A stretch of 23,858 nt of DNA, taken from NCBI GenBank assembly GCA_900544755.1, contig UQWQ01000025.1:1-23858 (forward strand), given 5' to 3'. Positions 1 through 8,065 of this stretch are shown here, in pieces. The notes beneath the pieces are model-generated. The model was given only the letters and a program-made list of their open reading frames with translations. It had not been told where the DNA came from and ran no database searches. Origin of the DNA: an uncultured Collinsella sp. Its GTDB lineage: Bacteria; Actinomycetota; Coriobacteriia; Coriobacteriales; Coriobacteriaceae. The position numbers were made by a program, and so were the translations under genes. Every line of letters starts with the position of its first letter. Position 1 is the stretch's first letter.

Positions 1-501
1 CATCGGCTGAATACCAAACTCGATTGCCGCGCACAGGGCCGCCAGGCACAGGCCGACCCAACCGCTCACGATGGCAGAAACCGAGGTGCCCCAGCTCTTG
101 TCGTGCAGACGGCTGTTGAGCGCACGGAACACGATAGCAGCGACAAACGGCAGCACAAAGGCCATGTTAAAGCAGTTGGCGCCAAACGACAGAACGCCGC
201 CGTCGCCAAACAGCAGCGCCTGCAGCGCCAGCGCGACCGAGACAGCGATAGCCGCGGCCTCGGGGCCCAGCAGCAGCGCGATGAGTGCGCCGCCGACGGC
301 GTGACCAGTGGTGCCGCCGGGCAGCGGCACGTTGAACATCATGAGCAAAAAGGAGAACGCAGCGCAAATACCCAGAAAGGCCATATGCTCGCGATCGAGC
401 GTGGCGCGCACTTTCTTGATGCAGTGAACCCATACGGGCACCATCGCCACCGCCATAACGGCATCGGTCTGCGGGGACAGGTAGTTATCTGGAATGTGCA
501 T
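1..501 (-). CDS. cbiM/nikM: NikM/CbiM-family ECF nickel/cobalt transporter S component, partial (3' end outside window)
   Basis: This is the substrate-binding membrane subunit of an energy-coupling-factor type nickel or cobalt importer. The protein starts MHIPDNYLSP, the family signature in which the free N-terminus and His2 hold the metal. A second conserved ligand, His67, lies in the motif TTGHAVGG. The 167 visible residues are almost all hydrophobic helices (about 38-58, 68-95, 105-125 and 142-162), as expected for a multi-pass membrane protein. The ATG at 501 is chosen because a GGGAGG ribosome site lies just upstream and because His2 must be the second residue. The gene runs off the left edge, so the C-terminal part and the partner genes (NikN/CbiN, Q and O subunits) are not seen. 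A NikR-like dyad upstream favours nickel over cobalt. The family call is firm; the metal is inferred. Confidence 0.93.
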   Translation of the reverse strand, partial: MHIPDNYLSPQTDAVMAVAMVPVWVHCIKKVRATLDREHMAFLGICAAFSFLLMMFNVPLPGGTTGHAVGGALIALLLGPEAAAIAVSVALALQALLFGDGGVLSFGANCFNMAFVLPFVAAIVFRALNSRLHDKSWGTSVSAIVSGWVGLCLAALCAAIEFGIQPM

Positions 502-558
502 ATACGCCTCCCGGTTGCCGGCACATGGGATTGCAGCGCCGCTTGAACCATTTCATCA

Positions 559-586
559 GTGTTACGAGCTAGATGATTCGTAACAC
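559..586 (-). promoter_or_regulatory. Putative NikR operator upstream of the nickel/cobalt permease
   Basis: A perfect dyad, GTGTTAC-N14-GTAACAC, spans these bases; counted with the two further pairing bases, the arms are 9 bp with a 10-base spacer. From memory, this matches the NikR box reported by comparative genomics for Desulfovibrio-type bacteria (GTGTTAC-N13/14-GTAACAC). It lies between the likely -10 of the permease promoter and the gene, a good place for repression. The nikR gene is not in the window. Confidence 0.65.
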
Positions 587-596
587 GCCGCAGGCT

Positions 597-624
597 ATGA
601 TAGCAAAACGGCGCGCCGCCACAA
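597..624 (-). promoter_or_regulatory. Likely sigma70-type promoter of the nickel/cobalt permease
   Basis: On the minus strand, TTGTGG (624-619) and TATCAT (602-597) are separated by 16 bases. Transcription would start near 590, directly ahead of the NikR-like dyad. The -35 element overlaps the terminator hairpin of the upstream pheST operon. The match is moderate. Confidence 0.45.
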
Positions 625-639
625 AAGCAGCACGCCGTT
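604..639 (-). terminator. Rho-independent terminator of the pheST operon
   Basis: On the minus strand a 13-base arm (639-627) pairs with 619-607 allowing two G-U pairs, with a 7-base U-rich loop. The stem runs into a short T run (TTTTGC). It lies about 107 bases after the pheT stop. Confidence 0.65.
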
Positions 640-745
640 ATGTAATGCGCGTGTCATATATGCAGGCTCAGCGATGCGTTATACCGAGCATAGCAGTCAC
701 GCAGGATCGGCAGCAGCCACCGCTGACCTATACCCATCGCAAGCC

Positions 746-3199
746 CTAGCCGCGGACCTCGCCGTTTACGCCTTTGCATACCTTGGTGACAATCTTCTGG
801 TGCGCTTTCTCGACCTCTTCGCTGGTGAGCGTGTGGTCGTCGGAGCGATACGTAAGCGCAAAGGCCATGGACTTTTTGCCCGCTCCGATGCGGATGGGAT
901 CGCGGTAGACGTCGAACAGGCGCACGCCCTCGAGCAACTTACCGCCGGCGCTCGTAATGCGGCGCTCAAGATCCTCACAGGTCACGGAGTTGTCGACCAC
1001 AATGGCAAGGTCATGCTCAACAGCCGGGTACTGCGAGAACTCGCGATAGTTCTCCTGGTTGCGGGCGCCCTTGATCAGCTTGTCCAAGTCGAGCTCAAAG
1101 GCAACGACGACCTCATCGATGCCCATCGCTTCGCGCGCCTCGGGGTGAATCTCGCCGACCCAGCCCAGCACGGTTCCGCCGGACAGAACCTCGGCCGCAC
1201 GACCCGGCTGCAAGAAAGCGTAGCCCTCGCCCTCGACGGGACGGAAGCGAACCTTCTCGATGCGCAGCTGGGCGAGCAGCTCCTCGACAATGCCCTTGCC
1301 AAAGAAGAAGCGCAGCTTACGGTACTTCATGTTCCAGGACTGCTCGCTCCACTGGCCCGAGAGCACACCCGCCACGGACTTGGTCTCCTTGGGCAGGCTG
1401 GCGTTCTCGCGACCGTGGAACAGGCTGCCGACCTCGTACAGGTGCACGTTGGGCGTACCGTGCGCCTCGTTGTAGGCCACGGACTGCAGCAGGCCCGGCA
1501 GCAGCGAACGACGCATCTCGGTCTGCTCGGCCACCAGCGGGTTCATGAGCACCACGGGGCAACCGCGGCCCTCGGTGGACATACCGATCTTCTCCAGGTC
1601 GCCCGGGGCGGCAAAGCCAAAAGTCGTGGTCTCGTTGAGGCCGCAGGCGCGCAGGATCTCACCGACCTTACGGGTGAGCTTCTGCTCGCGGGTCAGGCCG
1701 CCGATGTGGTTCTTGGCAGCCGGGATGGTCGCCGTCACGCGGCCCATGCCCCACAGGCGCAGGACCTCCTCGATCAGATCGATCTCGCGCGGCAGGTCGG
1801 GGCGGAAGCTCGGCGGAGTGACCATAAAGTCCTCGCCGTCACGCTCGACGGTGCAGCCCAGGCGGGTGAGCGAACGCTCGATAAAGTCGGGCTCGATGTC
1901 GGCACCGCAGATGGCGTGCACGCGGGCCAGGCGCAGCTTAATGCTGTCGATGGTCTTGGGCGCGGGGAAAACGTCGACATAGCCGGGAGCAACCTCGCCG
2001 CCGGCGATCTCCTCGATGAGCGCGCAGGTAACGTTGGCGACATCCACGCAGCCGGTCTCGTCGACCTGGCGCTCAAAGCGAATGGAGGCGTCGGAGATCA
2101 GCGACAGATCGCGGCTGGTGTGCGAGGTGCGGCCGGCGTTAAAGCAGGCGCTCTCGACCATCACGTCGACGGTGTCGTCCTCGATCTCGGAATCCATGCC
2201 GCCCATAACGCCGGCCAGCGCCACGGGGCGCTCGCCGTCGGTGATGAGGCCCATGCCGGCGTCGAGCACGCGCTCCTCGCCATCGAGCGTCGTAAACTTC
2301 TCGTCCTGCTGGGCGGCGCGAACCACCACGCGGCGGTGGCCGTCGCGCTCGGCAAAGGTAGACAGGTCAAAGGCATGCAGCGGCTGACCGGTGAGCATCA
2401 TCACGTAGTTGGTGATGTCGACGATGTTGTTGTGCGGGCGCACGCCCAGGGCGTTGAGGCGCTTGACCATCCAGTCGGGCGACGGGCCGACCTTCACGTT
2501 ACGCACGATGCGGGCGACGTAGCGGTCGCACAGGCCCTCGTCGGCGATCTCGACGGAAAGCTCGTCGTCGGTCGCGCGGCCGGTCTCCGCCTTGATGGCG
2601 GGCAGCTCAACGTGGAAATCGCGGTCGAAGATGGCGCCGGTCTCGCGGGCCATGCCGATCATGGACAGGCAATCGGGACGGTTGGGCGTGATCTCGCAGT
2701 CGAGCACGGTGTCGCTCGAGCCCACATACTCGGCAAACGGCATGCCGCAGGGCGTATCCTCGGGCAGGATCATGATGCCGGAGTGGTCGCCGCCCAGACC
2801 GAGCTCGCGCGCGGAGCAGTTCATGCCCATGGACACGACGCCGCGCAGCTTGCTCTTCTTGATCTTGATGTCGCCGGGCAGCTCGGCACCGATCATGGCC
2901 GTGACGATGTGGTCGCCGGCCTCAAAGTTCTGCGCGCCGCAGACAATCTGCAGCGGAGCGGGGTTGCCGTCGGCGTCGAGGTTCTTGTCGCCCACGTCGA
3001 CCGAGCACACATACATATGGTCGCTATCGGGGTGCGGGGTCTTGGTGAGCACCTTGGCGGTCACTACATGGTCGAAGGACTCGCCCACGGTGTCGATCGC
3101 CTCGACCTCGGTGCCGGTACGGATATATTCGTCCGAAAGGGTCTTAGGATCCTCCGGAATATCGATCATGGTCTTGAGCCAGTCGTAAGAAACGCGCAT
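746..3199 (-). CDS. pheT: Phenylalanine-tRNA ligase beta subunit
   Basis: This is the beta chain of the alpha2-beta2 phenylalanyl-tRNA synthetase, which helps charge tRNA-Phe in the cytoplasm. The 817-residue length is normal for bacterial PheT. The N-terminus MRVSYDWLKTMIDIP is typical. An EMAP-like tRNA-binding domain follows at about residues 43-155 (containing KTPHPDSDHMYVC). B3/B4 and B5 regions occupy the middle; the B3/B4 part carries the editing function in this family. The C-terminus is an FDX-ACB anticodon-binding domain (from about 720, with YPAVEHDLAIVVD). The ATG at 3199 is preceded by AAAGGAGA at a suitable distance. It is the second gene of a pheS-pheT operon behind a T-box leader. 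The 161-base gap to pheS holds an unusual hairpin, listed separately. Confidence 0.98.
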   Translation of the reverse strand: MRVSYDWLKTMIDIPEDPKTLSDEYIRTGTEVEAIDTVGESFDHVVTAKVLTKTPHPDSDHMYVCSVDVGDKNLDADGNPAPLQIVCGAQNFEAGDHIVTAMIGAELPGDIKIKKSKLRGVVSMGMNCSARELGLGGDHSGIMILPEDTPCGMPFAEYVGSSDTVLDCEITPNRPDCLSMIGMARETGAIFDRDFHVELPAIKAETGRATDDELSVEIADEGLCDRYVARIVRNVKVGPSPDWMVKRLNALGVRPHNNIVDITNYVMMLTGQPLHAFDLSTFAERDGHRRVVVRAAQQDEKFTTLDGEERVLDAGMGLITDGERPVALAGVMGGMDSEIEDDTVDVMVESACFNAGRTSHTSRDLSLISDASIRFERQVDETGCVDVANVTCALIEEIAGGEVAPGYVDVFPAPKTIDSIKLRLARVHAICGADIEPDFIERSLTRLGCTVERDGEDFMVTPPSFRPDLPREIDLIEEVLRLWGMGRVTATIPAAKNHIGGLTREQKLTRKVGEILRACGLNETTTFGFAAPGDLEKIGMSTEGRGCPVVLMNPLVAEQTEMRRSLLPGLLQSVAYNEAHGTPNVHLYEVGSLFHGRENASLPKETKSVAGVLSGQWSEQSWNMKYRKLRFFFGKGIVEELLAQLRIEKVRFRPVEGEGYAFLQPGRAAEVLSGGTVLGWVGEIHPEAREAMGIDEVVVAFELDLDKLIKGARNQENYREFSQYPAVEHDLAIVVDNSVTCEDLERRITSAGGKLLEGVRLFDVYRDPIRIGAGKKSMAFALTYRSDDHTLTSEEVEKAHQKIVTKVCKGVNGEVRG

Positions 3200-3256
3200 C
3201 TAACTGGTCTCCTTTCATAAATGCGGCTTTGAGCCAAAAAACTGCAACGGAGACGG

Positions 3257-3353
3257 GTTTTCCAAGTGCCGCAGATTGCCTTGAAAGAGGAGGGCCGCGT
3301 ACTTAGGTACGCAACCGACGATTGAAAGGCAAGGTGCGGTGCTTGGGAAAGCC
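3257..3353. repeat. Large imperfect inverted repeat between pheS and pheT
   Basis: Bases 3257-3282 and 3326-3353 are near-complementary over about 25 bases with a few mismatches and one bulge. The loop between them holds its own hairpin with a perfect 6-bp stem, GCGTAC-TTAG-GTACGC (3297-3312), and the heptamer TTGAAAG occurs on both sides (near 3281 and 3323). There is no T run, so it is not a typical terminator. It could be a repeated palindromic element inserted in the operon or an RNA stem affecting pheT expression. Confidence 0.6.
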
Positions 3354-3360
3354 GCCGGGC

Positions 3361-4437
3361 CTAGAACTGATTTAAGAAGCGCATATCGCCTGTCATGAGC
3401 GTTCTGAGGTCCGACAGGTCGTAGCGCAGTGCCGCGACGCGCTCGGCGCCAATACCAAAGGCGAAGCCGGTGTACTTCTCGGGGTCGATGCCGCAGTTGA
3501 TCAGGACGTTGGGGTCGACCATGCCGCAGCCCAGGATCTCGATCCAGCCGCTATGCTTGCAGAAGTTGCAGCCCTTGCCGCCGCACACGTGACAGCTTAC
3601 GTCCACCTCGCAGCTGGGCTCGGTGAAGGGGAAGAAGTGCGGACGGTAGCGCGTCTTGCGGTCCTCGCCAAACATGCACTTAACAAAGTAGTCGAGCGTG
3701 CCCTTCAGATCGCCAAAGGTAATGCCCTCGTCGACGACCAGGCCCTCGATCTGGTTGAACTGCGGCAGGTGGCAGGCGTCGGCCGTGTCGGGACGGTAGA
3801 CGGTGCCCGGGCAGATCATGTAGATGGGCGGCTTCTGCGACTCCATGGTGTGGATCTGCACGCCCGAGGTCTGGGTGCGCAGCAGCACGTCGGACTCGCC
3901 GTGGGCGTGAGCCTCGGGGTGCGTGACGCTGCCGGGGTTGTTGTCGACCACGTAGAACGTATCGCGGGCCGAGCGGCTCGGGTGATCCATGGGCGCGTTG
4001 AGCGCGGTGAAGTTGTAATAGGAGGTGTCGACCATGGGACCGGACTCGACGGTGTAGCCGATGCCGCAGAAGATGTCCTCGGCCTCCTCGATGATCTGCT
4101 TGATCAGGTGCTGGTGACCAATCTGCGGACGGACGCCCGGCAGCGTGATGTCGACAGCGTCGTGCTCCAGTGCGCGCTTGAGGGCGGCGGCCTTCATCTC
4201 GGTGGTGCGCTCGTCGAGCATGCCCTCGATCAGCTGGCGCATCTCGTTGGCGCGTTTGCCCATGACGGGGCGATCCTCGGGGGCGAGCTTGCCCATCATA
4301 CGCATCAGGCCGGTGATGCGGCCCTTGCGGCCGAGCAGCTCAACGCGCGCAGCCTCGAGCTTGGCGGCGTCGTCGGCGCCTGCGACGAGCTCCTTGGCCT
4401 CTTCCTCGAGTTTGACCAGATCATCAATCAGACTCAT
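3361..4437 (-). CDS. pheS: Phenylalanine-tRNA ligase alpha subunit
   Basis: This is the catalytic alpha chain of phenylalanyl-tRNA synthetase, which activates phenylalanine with ATP and transfers it to tRNA-Phe together with PheT. The 358-residue product has an N-terminal coiled-coil arm (about 1-90) and a class II synthetase core. Class II motif 2 is seen around YRPHFFPFTEPSCEVDV. It is followed by the CHVCGGKGCNFCKHSGW segment, found in many PheS proteins, and motif 3 (GIGAERVAALRYDLSDLR) near the C-terminus. The reading frame stays open upstream to 4620, but that part is the T-box leader. I use the ATG at 4437 because it gives the normal family N-terminus and is preceded by GAAAGGGAAG. It is the first gene of the operon. 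Confidence 0.98.
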   Translation of the reverse strand: MSLIDDLVKLEEEAKELVAGADDAAKLEAARVELLGRKGRITGLMRMMGKLAPEDRPVMGKRANEMRQLIEGMLDERTTEMKAAALKRALEHDAVDITLPGVRPQIGHQHLIKQIIEEAEDIFCGIGYTVESGPMVDTSYYNFTALNAPMDHPSRSARDTFYVVDNNPGSVTHPEAHAHGESDVLLRTQTSGVQIHTMESQKPPIYMICPGTVYRPDTADACHLPQFNQIEGLVVDEGITFGDLKGTLDYFVKCMFGEDRKTRYRPHFFPFTEPSCEVDVSCHVCGGKGCNFCKHSGWIEILGCGMVDPNVLINCGIDPEKYTGFAFGIGAERVAALRYDLSDLRTLMTGDMRFLNQF

Positions 4438-4523
4438 GTCTTCCCTTTCGTCTCTCGCGCATCCGCCTGCCGGGGTGGCTGGCGCCGCCCGACGCTTACG
4501 GATGTGCGGCCCGGTTCGGTAAC

Positions 4524-4562
4524 AAAAAACCGCCCTCGGGCATGTGCATTGCCCAAGGACGG
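4524..4562 (-). terminator. Intrinsic terminator of the pheST T-box leader
   Basis: Arms 4562-4550 and 4542-4530 pair over 13 positions with G-U pairs, followed by a run of six U. It competes with the antiterminator that contains the T-box sequence. Confidence 0.85.
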
Positions 4563-4808
4563 TTGAATTCCGCGGTACCACCTTGTTTGACCCGGCGGAT
4601 GTCTGGCCCGCCGTGCCCACTCTGCGCCCCTTATCGCGAGGCTCACGGCTTCCCTACTGGGGCTTCGCCGCCGCTAGCCGCGCGCCCGTTGAGGTCGCTG
4701 CTCGGGAGTGAACGCTTGGCCCTTGCCACCGCAGGAAGGCTTGCAGCCCATGACCTTCCCTCTCTTGCCGGCGACGCGGCGGGCAAAACCCTCTCCGTCA
4801 ACGCATTG
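4524..4808 (-). ncRNA. T-box leader (tRNA-Phe-sensing) of pheST
   Basis: The leader carries the conserved T-box sequence AAGGTGGTACCGCG (4584-4571), which pairs with the tRNA acceptor end in the antiterminator, directly ahead of a terminator hairpin. Stem I appears to be closed by GUCGC (4775-4771) and GCGAC (4698-4694). A UUC triplet at 4712-4710, followed by A and near the base of stem I on its 3' side, is the best candidate specifier codon and matches phenylalanine. Uncharged tRNA-Phe would permit read-through into pheS. The T-box itself is certain; the 5' end and specifier are inferred. This explains the non-coding stretch 4438-4808. Confidence 0.9.
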
Positions 4809-4814
4809 GGCTAT

Positions 4815-4823
4815 AGGATAACA
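4815..4823 (-). promoter_or_regulatory. Possible extended -10 promoter for the pheST leader
   Basis: On the minus strand TGTTATCCT matches an extended -10 element (TGnTATnnT). No good -35 is seen at the right distance. A start near 4808 would give a leader beginning just ahead of stem I. Confidence 0.4.
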
Positions 4824-4941
4824 CATTTCGCGAGCGCATCACCGCGTTCCGTTTTGTTCGCACTGGGTACAAGGCAGGTAGCTGTGCAAACTGGCCGTGC
4901 ACCCGCCTGCGGCGCTCGGCCTGCGAGATTAAGGATACGGT

Positions 4942-6525
4942 ATGGGAAAGAAACTCGATAAGAAGGCCAAGGCCGCCGTGGCAAAGGCTGCCAAGGGCGT
5001 CAAGGCTGCTAAAGTCGACAAGGCCGTCAAAAAGTTCCGCAAACTCGAGGGCAAGCTGTGGACTCGCGAGTACCTGCTCAAGATTGCCGAGTTCGATGGA
5101 GCGACGATTGCTCCTGCCAACGGCGCAGCAGCGCGTGCCGACGCCATGGGCACGCTTGCCGGCGAGCATCACAAGCTGCTGACCAGTGAGAAGTCCGTTG
5201 AGCTCGTACGCTCGTTAGCGCGCGAGACCGTCGCCGGCGGCAAAATCGACGACCCTCAGCTGCTCGACGAGATCCGTGTGCTCGGCCGCGATCAACGTGA
5301 GGCCAGTGCCATCCCCACCGAAGAAGCCGAGGCCTGGACCAGGCTCACCTGCGAGGCGGACGCCGTGTGGCACAAGGCCAAGGCAGCCAACGACTGGGCG
5401 AGCTTTGAGACCTATGTGGATAGAATCGTCGCCCAACTTAAGCATCAGGCCGAGCTCATGGACCCCAAGCGCGATCCATACGACGTTTGGCTCGACCAGT
5501 ACGAGCGCGGCCTTTCCGTCAAGAGCTTCGATGCGTTTTGCGATGAGGTCAAGGCCACGGTCGTGCCGCTCGTGCACGCCATCGGCGAGCGCGGCCAGCA
5601 GCCGGCTGCCGACTTTTTGCACGCCCGCGTGCCCGAGGCCGCCCAGCGTGCCATGAGCTTCGACCTTATGAAGCTTGTCGGCCTGGACCTGGACGACACC
5701 ACGCTTGCCTTTACCGAGCATCCGTTTAGCGAGGGCTTTGCCGTGGGTGATGCGCGCATCGCGACGCACATCTACGAGGACGACTGCATCTCCAACGTCT
5801 ACAGCATCATCCACGAGGCGGGGCACACCATGTACGAGCTGGGCGTCAATCCCGCCTATGCGCGCACATGCTTGGAGGGCGGCACCTCCATGGGCATCCA
5901 CGAGAGCCAGAGCCGCTTTTTCGAGAACACCGTGGGTCGCAGCCGCGCCTTTATGGGCCCGCTGCTCGAGGTGCTGCGTCGTCACGCGCCCGAGGTCTAC
6001 GGCGACGTCGACGAAGACACGCTCTACCGCGCCGTGAACATCGCGCAGCCGTCGTTGATCCGCACCGAGGCCGACGAGCTCACCTATCCGCTGCATATTA
6101 TGGTGCGCTACCAGATCGAGCGCATGCTGTTTGCCGGCGAGGCTACGGCCAAGGACATCCCCGCGCTTTGGAATCGCTTTATGGACGAGTACCTGGGCAT
6201 TCCCGTTCCCGACGACACGCACGGCTGCCTGCAGGATACGCATTGGAGCGGCGGTTCGTTTGGCTACTTCCCCACGTATGCGCTGGGTAGCGCCTACGAT
6301 GCCATGTTTGTGCCGGCCATGTGCCGCGACGGTGTCGACCTCAATGGCGCCTGTGCGAGCGGCGACCTGGCACCCGTCCGCACCTGGCTGGGCGAGCACA
6401 TTTGGCAGTGGGGCCGCGCCAAAGACGCGCCGGAACTCATCAAGGGCGCCTGCGGCATGGCCTTTGACGCCCGCTACTACTGCAGCTACCTGCAGGACAA
6501 GTTCACCACGCTGTACGAGCTGTAA
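4942..6525 (+). CDS. M32-family metallocarboxypeptidase (carboxypeptidase Taq type)
   Basis: This is a zinc-dependent cytoplasmic carboxypeptidase that removes C-terminal residues from peptides. All six M32 motifs are present: HPF (260-262), DxRxT as DARIAT (270-275), the zinc site HEAGH (291-295), HES (320-322, giving the third zinc ligand), IRxxAD (373-378) and GxxQDxHW (428-435). At 527 residues it is slightly longer than the usual roughly 500. The excess is a lysine- and alanine-rich N-terminal tail of about 38 residues with many KA and KK pairs; the family-like sequence starts near LEGKLWTREYL. The ATG at 4942 has AAGGA upstream. The gene is divergent from the pheST leader and looks monocistronic. 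The peptidase call is very secure; the role of the basic tail is unknown. Confidence 0.95.
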   Translation: MGKKLDKKAKAAVAKAAKGVKAAKVDKAVKKFRKLEGKLWTREYLLKIAEFDGATIAPANGAAARADAMGTLAGEHHKLLTSEKSVELVRSLARETVAGGKIDDPQLLDEIRVLGRDQREASAIPTEEAEAWTRLTCEADAVWHKAKAANDWASFETYVDRIVAQLKHQAELMDPKRDPYDVWLDQYERGLSVKSFDAFCDEVKATVVPLVHAIGERGQQPAADFLHARVPEAAQRAMSFDLMKLVGLDLDDTTLAFTEHPFSEGFAVGDARIATHIYEDDCISNVYSIIHEAGHTMYELGVNPAYARTCLEGGTSMGIHESQSRFFENTVGRSRAFMGPLLEVLRRHAPEVYGDVDEDTLYRAVNIAQPSLIRTEADELTYPLHIMVRYQIERMLFAGEATAKDIPALWNRFMDEYLGIPVPDDTHGCLQDTHWSGGSFGYFPTYALGSAYDAMFVPAMCRDGVDLNGACASGDLAPVRTWLGEHIWQWGRAKDAPELIKGACGMAFDARYYCSYLQDKFTTLYEL

Positions 6526-6626
6526 AGATTGACCAGCACGCCATCGCCATCGCCAACCATGTTGACGCCAATGTCTTGGCAACGTCAGCGAAAACGACCC
6601 TAAGCGAGCAAGGTGACGTGAAATGA

Positions 6627-6655
6627 AAGGGCGCTGACCTTCTGGTCGCGCCCTT
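6627..6655 (-). terminator. Hairpin terminator after glmM
   Basis: AAGGGCGC and GCGCCCTT enclose an inner stem GACC-TTCT-GGTC, separated from the outer stem by one unpaired base. On the minus strand the stem is followed by TTTCATTTC, so it best serves glmM. It sits between the convergent carboxypeptidase and glmM genes and could serve both. Confidence 0.6.
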
Positions 6656-6730
6656 GAAATTGAACGTCAGATTGCCGCTTAGGGGCGTTTGCAGCGTCGA
6701 GCAGTTACGCAGTTTGGTAAAACCGCGTAA

Positions 6731-8062
6731 CTACAGAGCCTCGAGTGCGTTGGCGATGCGCTTCATGGCGGCATCGGCGGATGCTTGGTCGGGCGCCTCG
6801 GCCAGCACGCGGATAACCGACTCGGTTCCGCTCTTGCGTACGAGCACACGGCCCTCGCCTGCCAGTGCAGCCTCGGCCTCGGCGATGGCGTTCTGCACGC
6901 CCATGTTCTCGAGCGCGGCGTCCTTGTCCGCCACGCGCACGGCCACCTGCGCCTGCGGTAGCAGCTTGCACGGAGCCGTGAGCTGCGAGAGCGTCTCGCG
7001 CTCGGCGCGGATCACTTCCATCACGCGCAGCGAGGTCATAATGCCGTCGCCCGTGCGCTCGATATCGCCAAAGATCGTGTGGCCCGTCTGTTCGCCGCCC
7101 AGGCTGTAACCGCCCTCGCGCATCTTGGCATACACGTGACGGTCGCCCACACCGCTGGTCACGGCACTTAGGCCGGCAAGCTCCAACGACTTGATCAGGC
7201 CAAAGTTGCTGGCAATCGTCGGAACCACGGTACCGCCAGAAAGGCGACCGTGCTTGTTCAGGTACACGCCGCACACGTACAGGATCTGGTCGCCATCGAC
7301 CACGCGGCCGCGCTCGTCCACGGCCAGGCAGCGGTCGGCATCGCCGTCGTAGGCAAAGCCCACGTCCAGGCCCTGCTCCACCACGTGGCGCTGCAGACGC
7401 TCCATATGCGTGGAGCCGCAGTCGACGTTGATGTTAAAACCATCAGGCGCGGCATTGATCACGCGCACGTCGGCGCCCAGCGCGTCGAACACCGGCTTGG
7501 CCACCGAGGACGCCGAGCCGTTGGCGCAGTCGATGCCGATCTTGACGCCCTGCAGCGAAAAGTTCGCGCTGGCGATGAGCGAGGCAATGTAGCGGTTGCG
7601 GCCCTGCATGTAGTCCACCGTGGCGCCGATGTGGTTGCCCGTGGCCAGCGGCACCTCGCTCTTGCCATCGACGTAGTCCTCGATGAGCTCCAGTACGTCC
7701 TCGTCCATCTTAAAACCGTCGCTATTGACGAGCTTAATGCCGTTATCGCAAAACGGGTTGTGGCTCGCGCTGATCATGATGCCGCAATCGAAGCAGCCTT
7801 CCACGGTCTGATGCGCTACGCCCGGCGTGGGGATCACGTGCAGCATATAGGCGTCCGCACCGCTCGCGACCAGGCCACTCACCAGCGCCGCCTCGAACAT
7901 ATAACTCGAGCGACGCGTGTCCTTACCCACGATGACGCGCGCCTTGCGCTCGCGGTTGGCGCCGTAATACCAGCCCACAAAACGGCCAATCTTATAAGCG
8001 TGCTCTACCGTCAGCCCAACGTTAGCCTCACCGCGAAAGCCGTCGGTGCCAAAGTACTTCAT
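6731..8062 (-). CDS. glmM: Phosphoglucosamine mutase
   Basis: This enzyme interconverts glucosamine 6-phosphate and glucosamine 1-phosphate in the cytoplasm, feeding UDP-GlcNAc for peptidoglycan. The 443-residue length is standard. The N-terminus MKYFGTDGFRG is diagnostic. The phosphoserine loop ISASHNP puts the catalytic serine at residue 100. The magnesium-binding loop is DGDADR (239-244). The sugar-binding loop is GEQTGH (323-328). The phosphate-binding loop is RKSGTES (409-415). The ATG at 8062 lies three bases after the stop of the DUF4012 gene, so the two are very probably co-transcribed and translationally coupled. The coupling suggests a cell-envelope role for the neighbour. Confidence 0.97.
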   Translation of the reverse strand: MKYFGTDGFRGEANVGLTVEHAYKIGRFVGWYYGANRERKARVIVGKDTRRSSYMFEAALVSGLVASGADAYMLHVIPTPGVAHQTVEGCFDCGIMISASHNPFCDNGIKLVNSDGFKMDEDVLELIEDYVDGKSEVPLATGNHIGATVDYMQGRNRYIASLIASANFSLQGVKIGIDCANGSASSVAKPVFDALGADVRVINAAPDGFNINVDCGSTHMERLQRHVVEQGLDVGFAYDGDADRCLAVDERGRVVDGDQILYVCGVYLNKHGRLSGGTVVPTIASNFGLIKSLELAGLSAVTSGVGDRHVYAKMREGGYSLGGEQTGHTIFGDIERTGDGIMTSLRVMEVIRAERETLSQLTAPCKLLPQAQVAVRVADKDAALENMGVQNAIAEAEAALAGEGRVLVRKSGTESVIRVLAEAPDQASADAAMKRIANALEAL

Positions 8063-8065
8063 ATC

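Noticed and set aside
674..3220. Very long open frame (848 codons) on the plus strand opposite pheT
   Set aside because: pheT on the minus strand is unmistakable over its full length; the antisense frame is an effect of high GC codon use and shows no protein family features.
4438..4620. N-terminal extension of pheS into the upstream open frame
   Set aside because: The region is the T-box antiterminator and terminator; the family N-terminus begins at the ATG at 4437.
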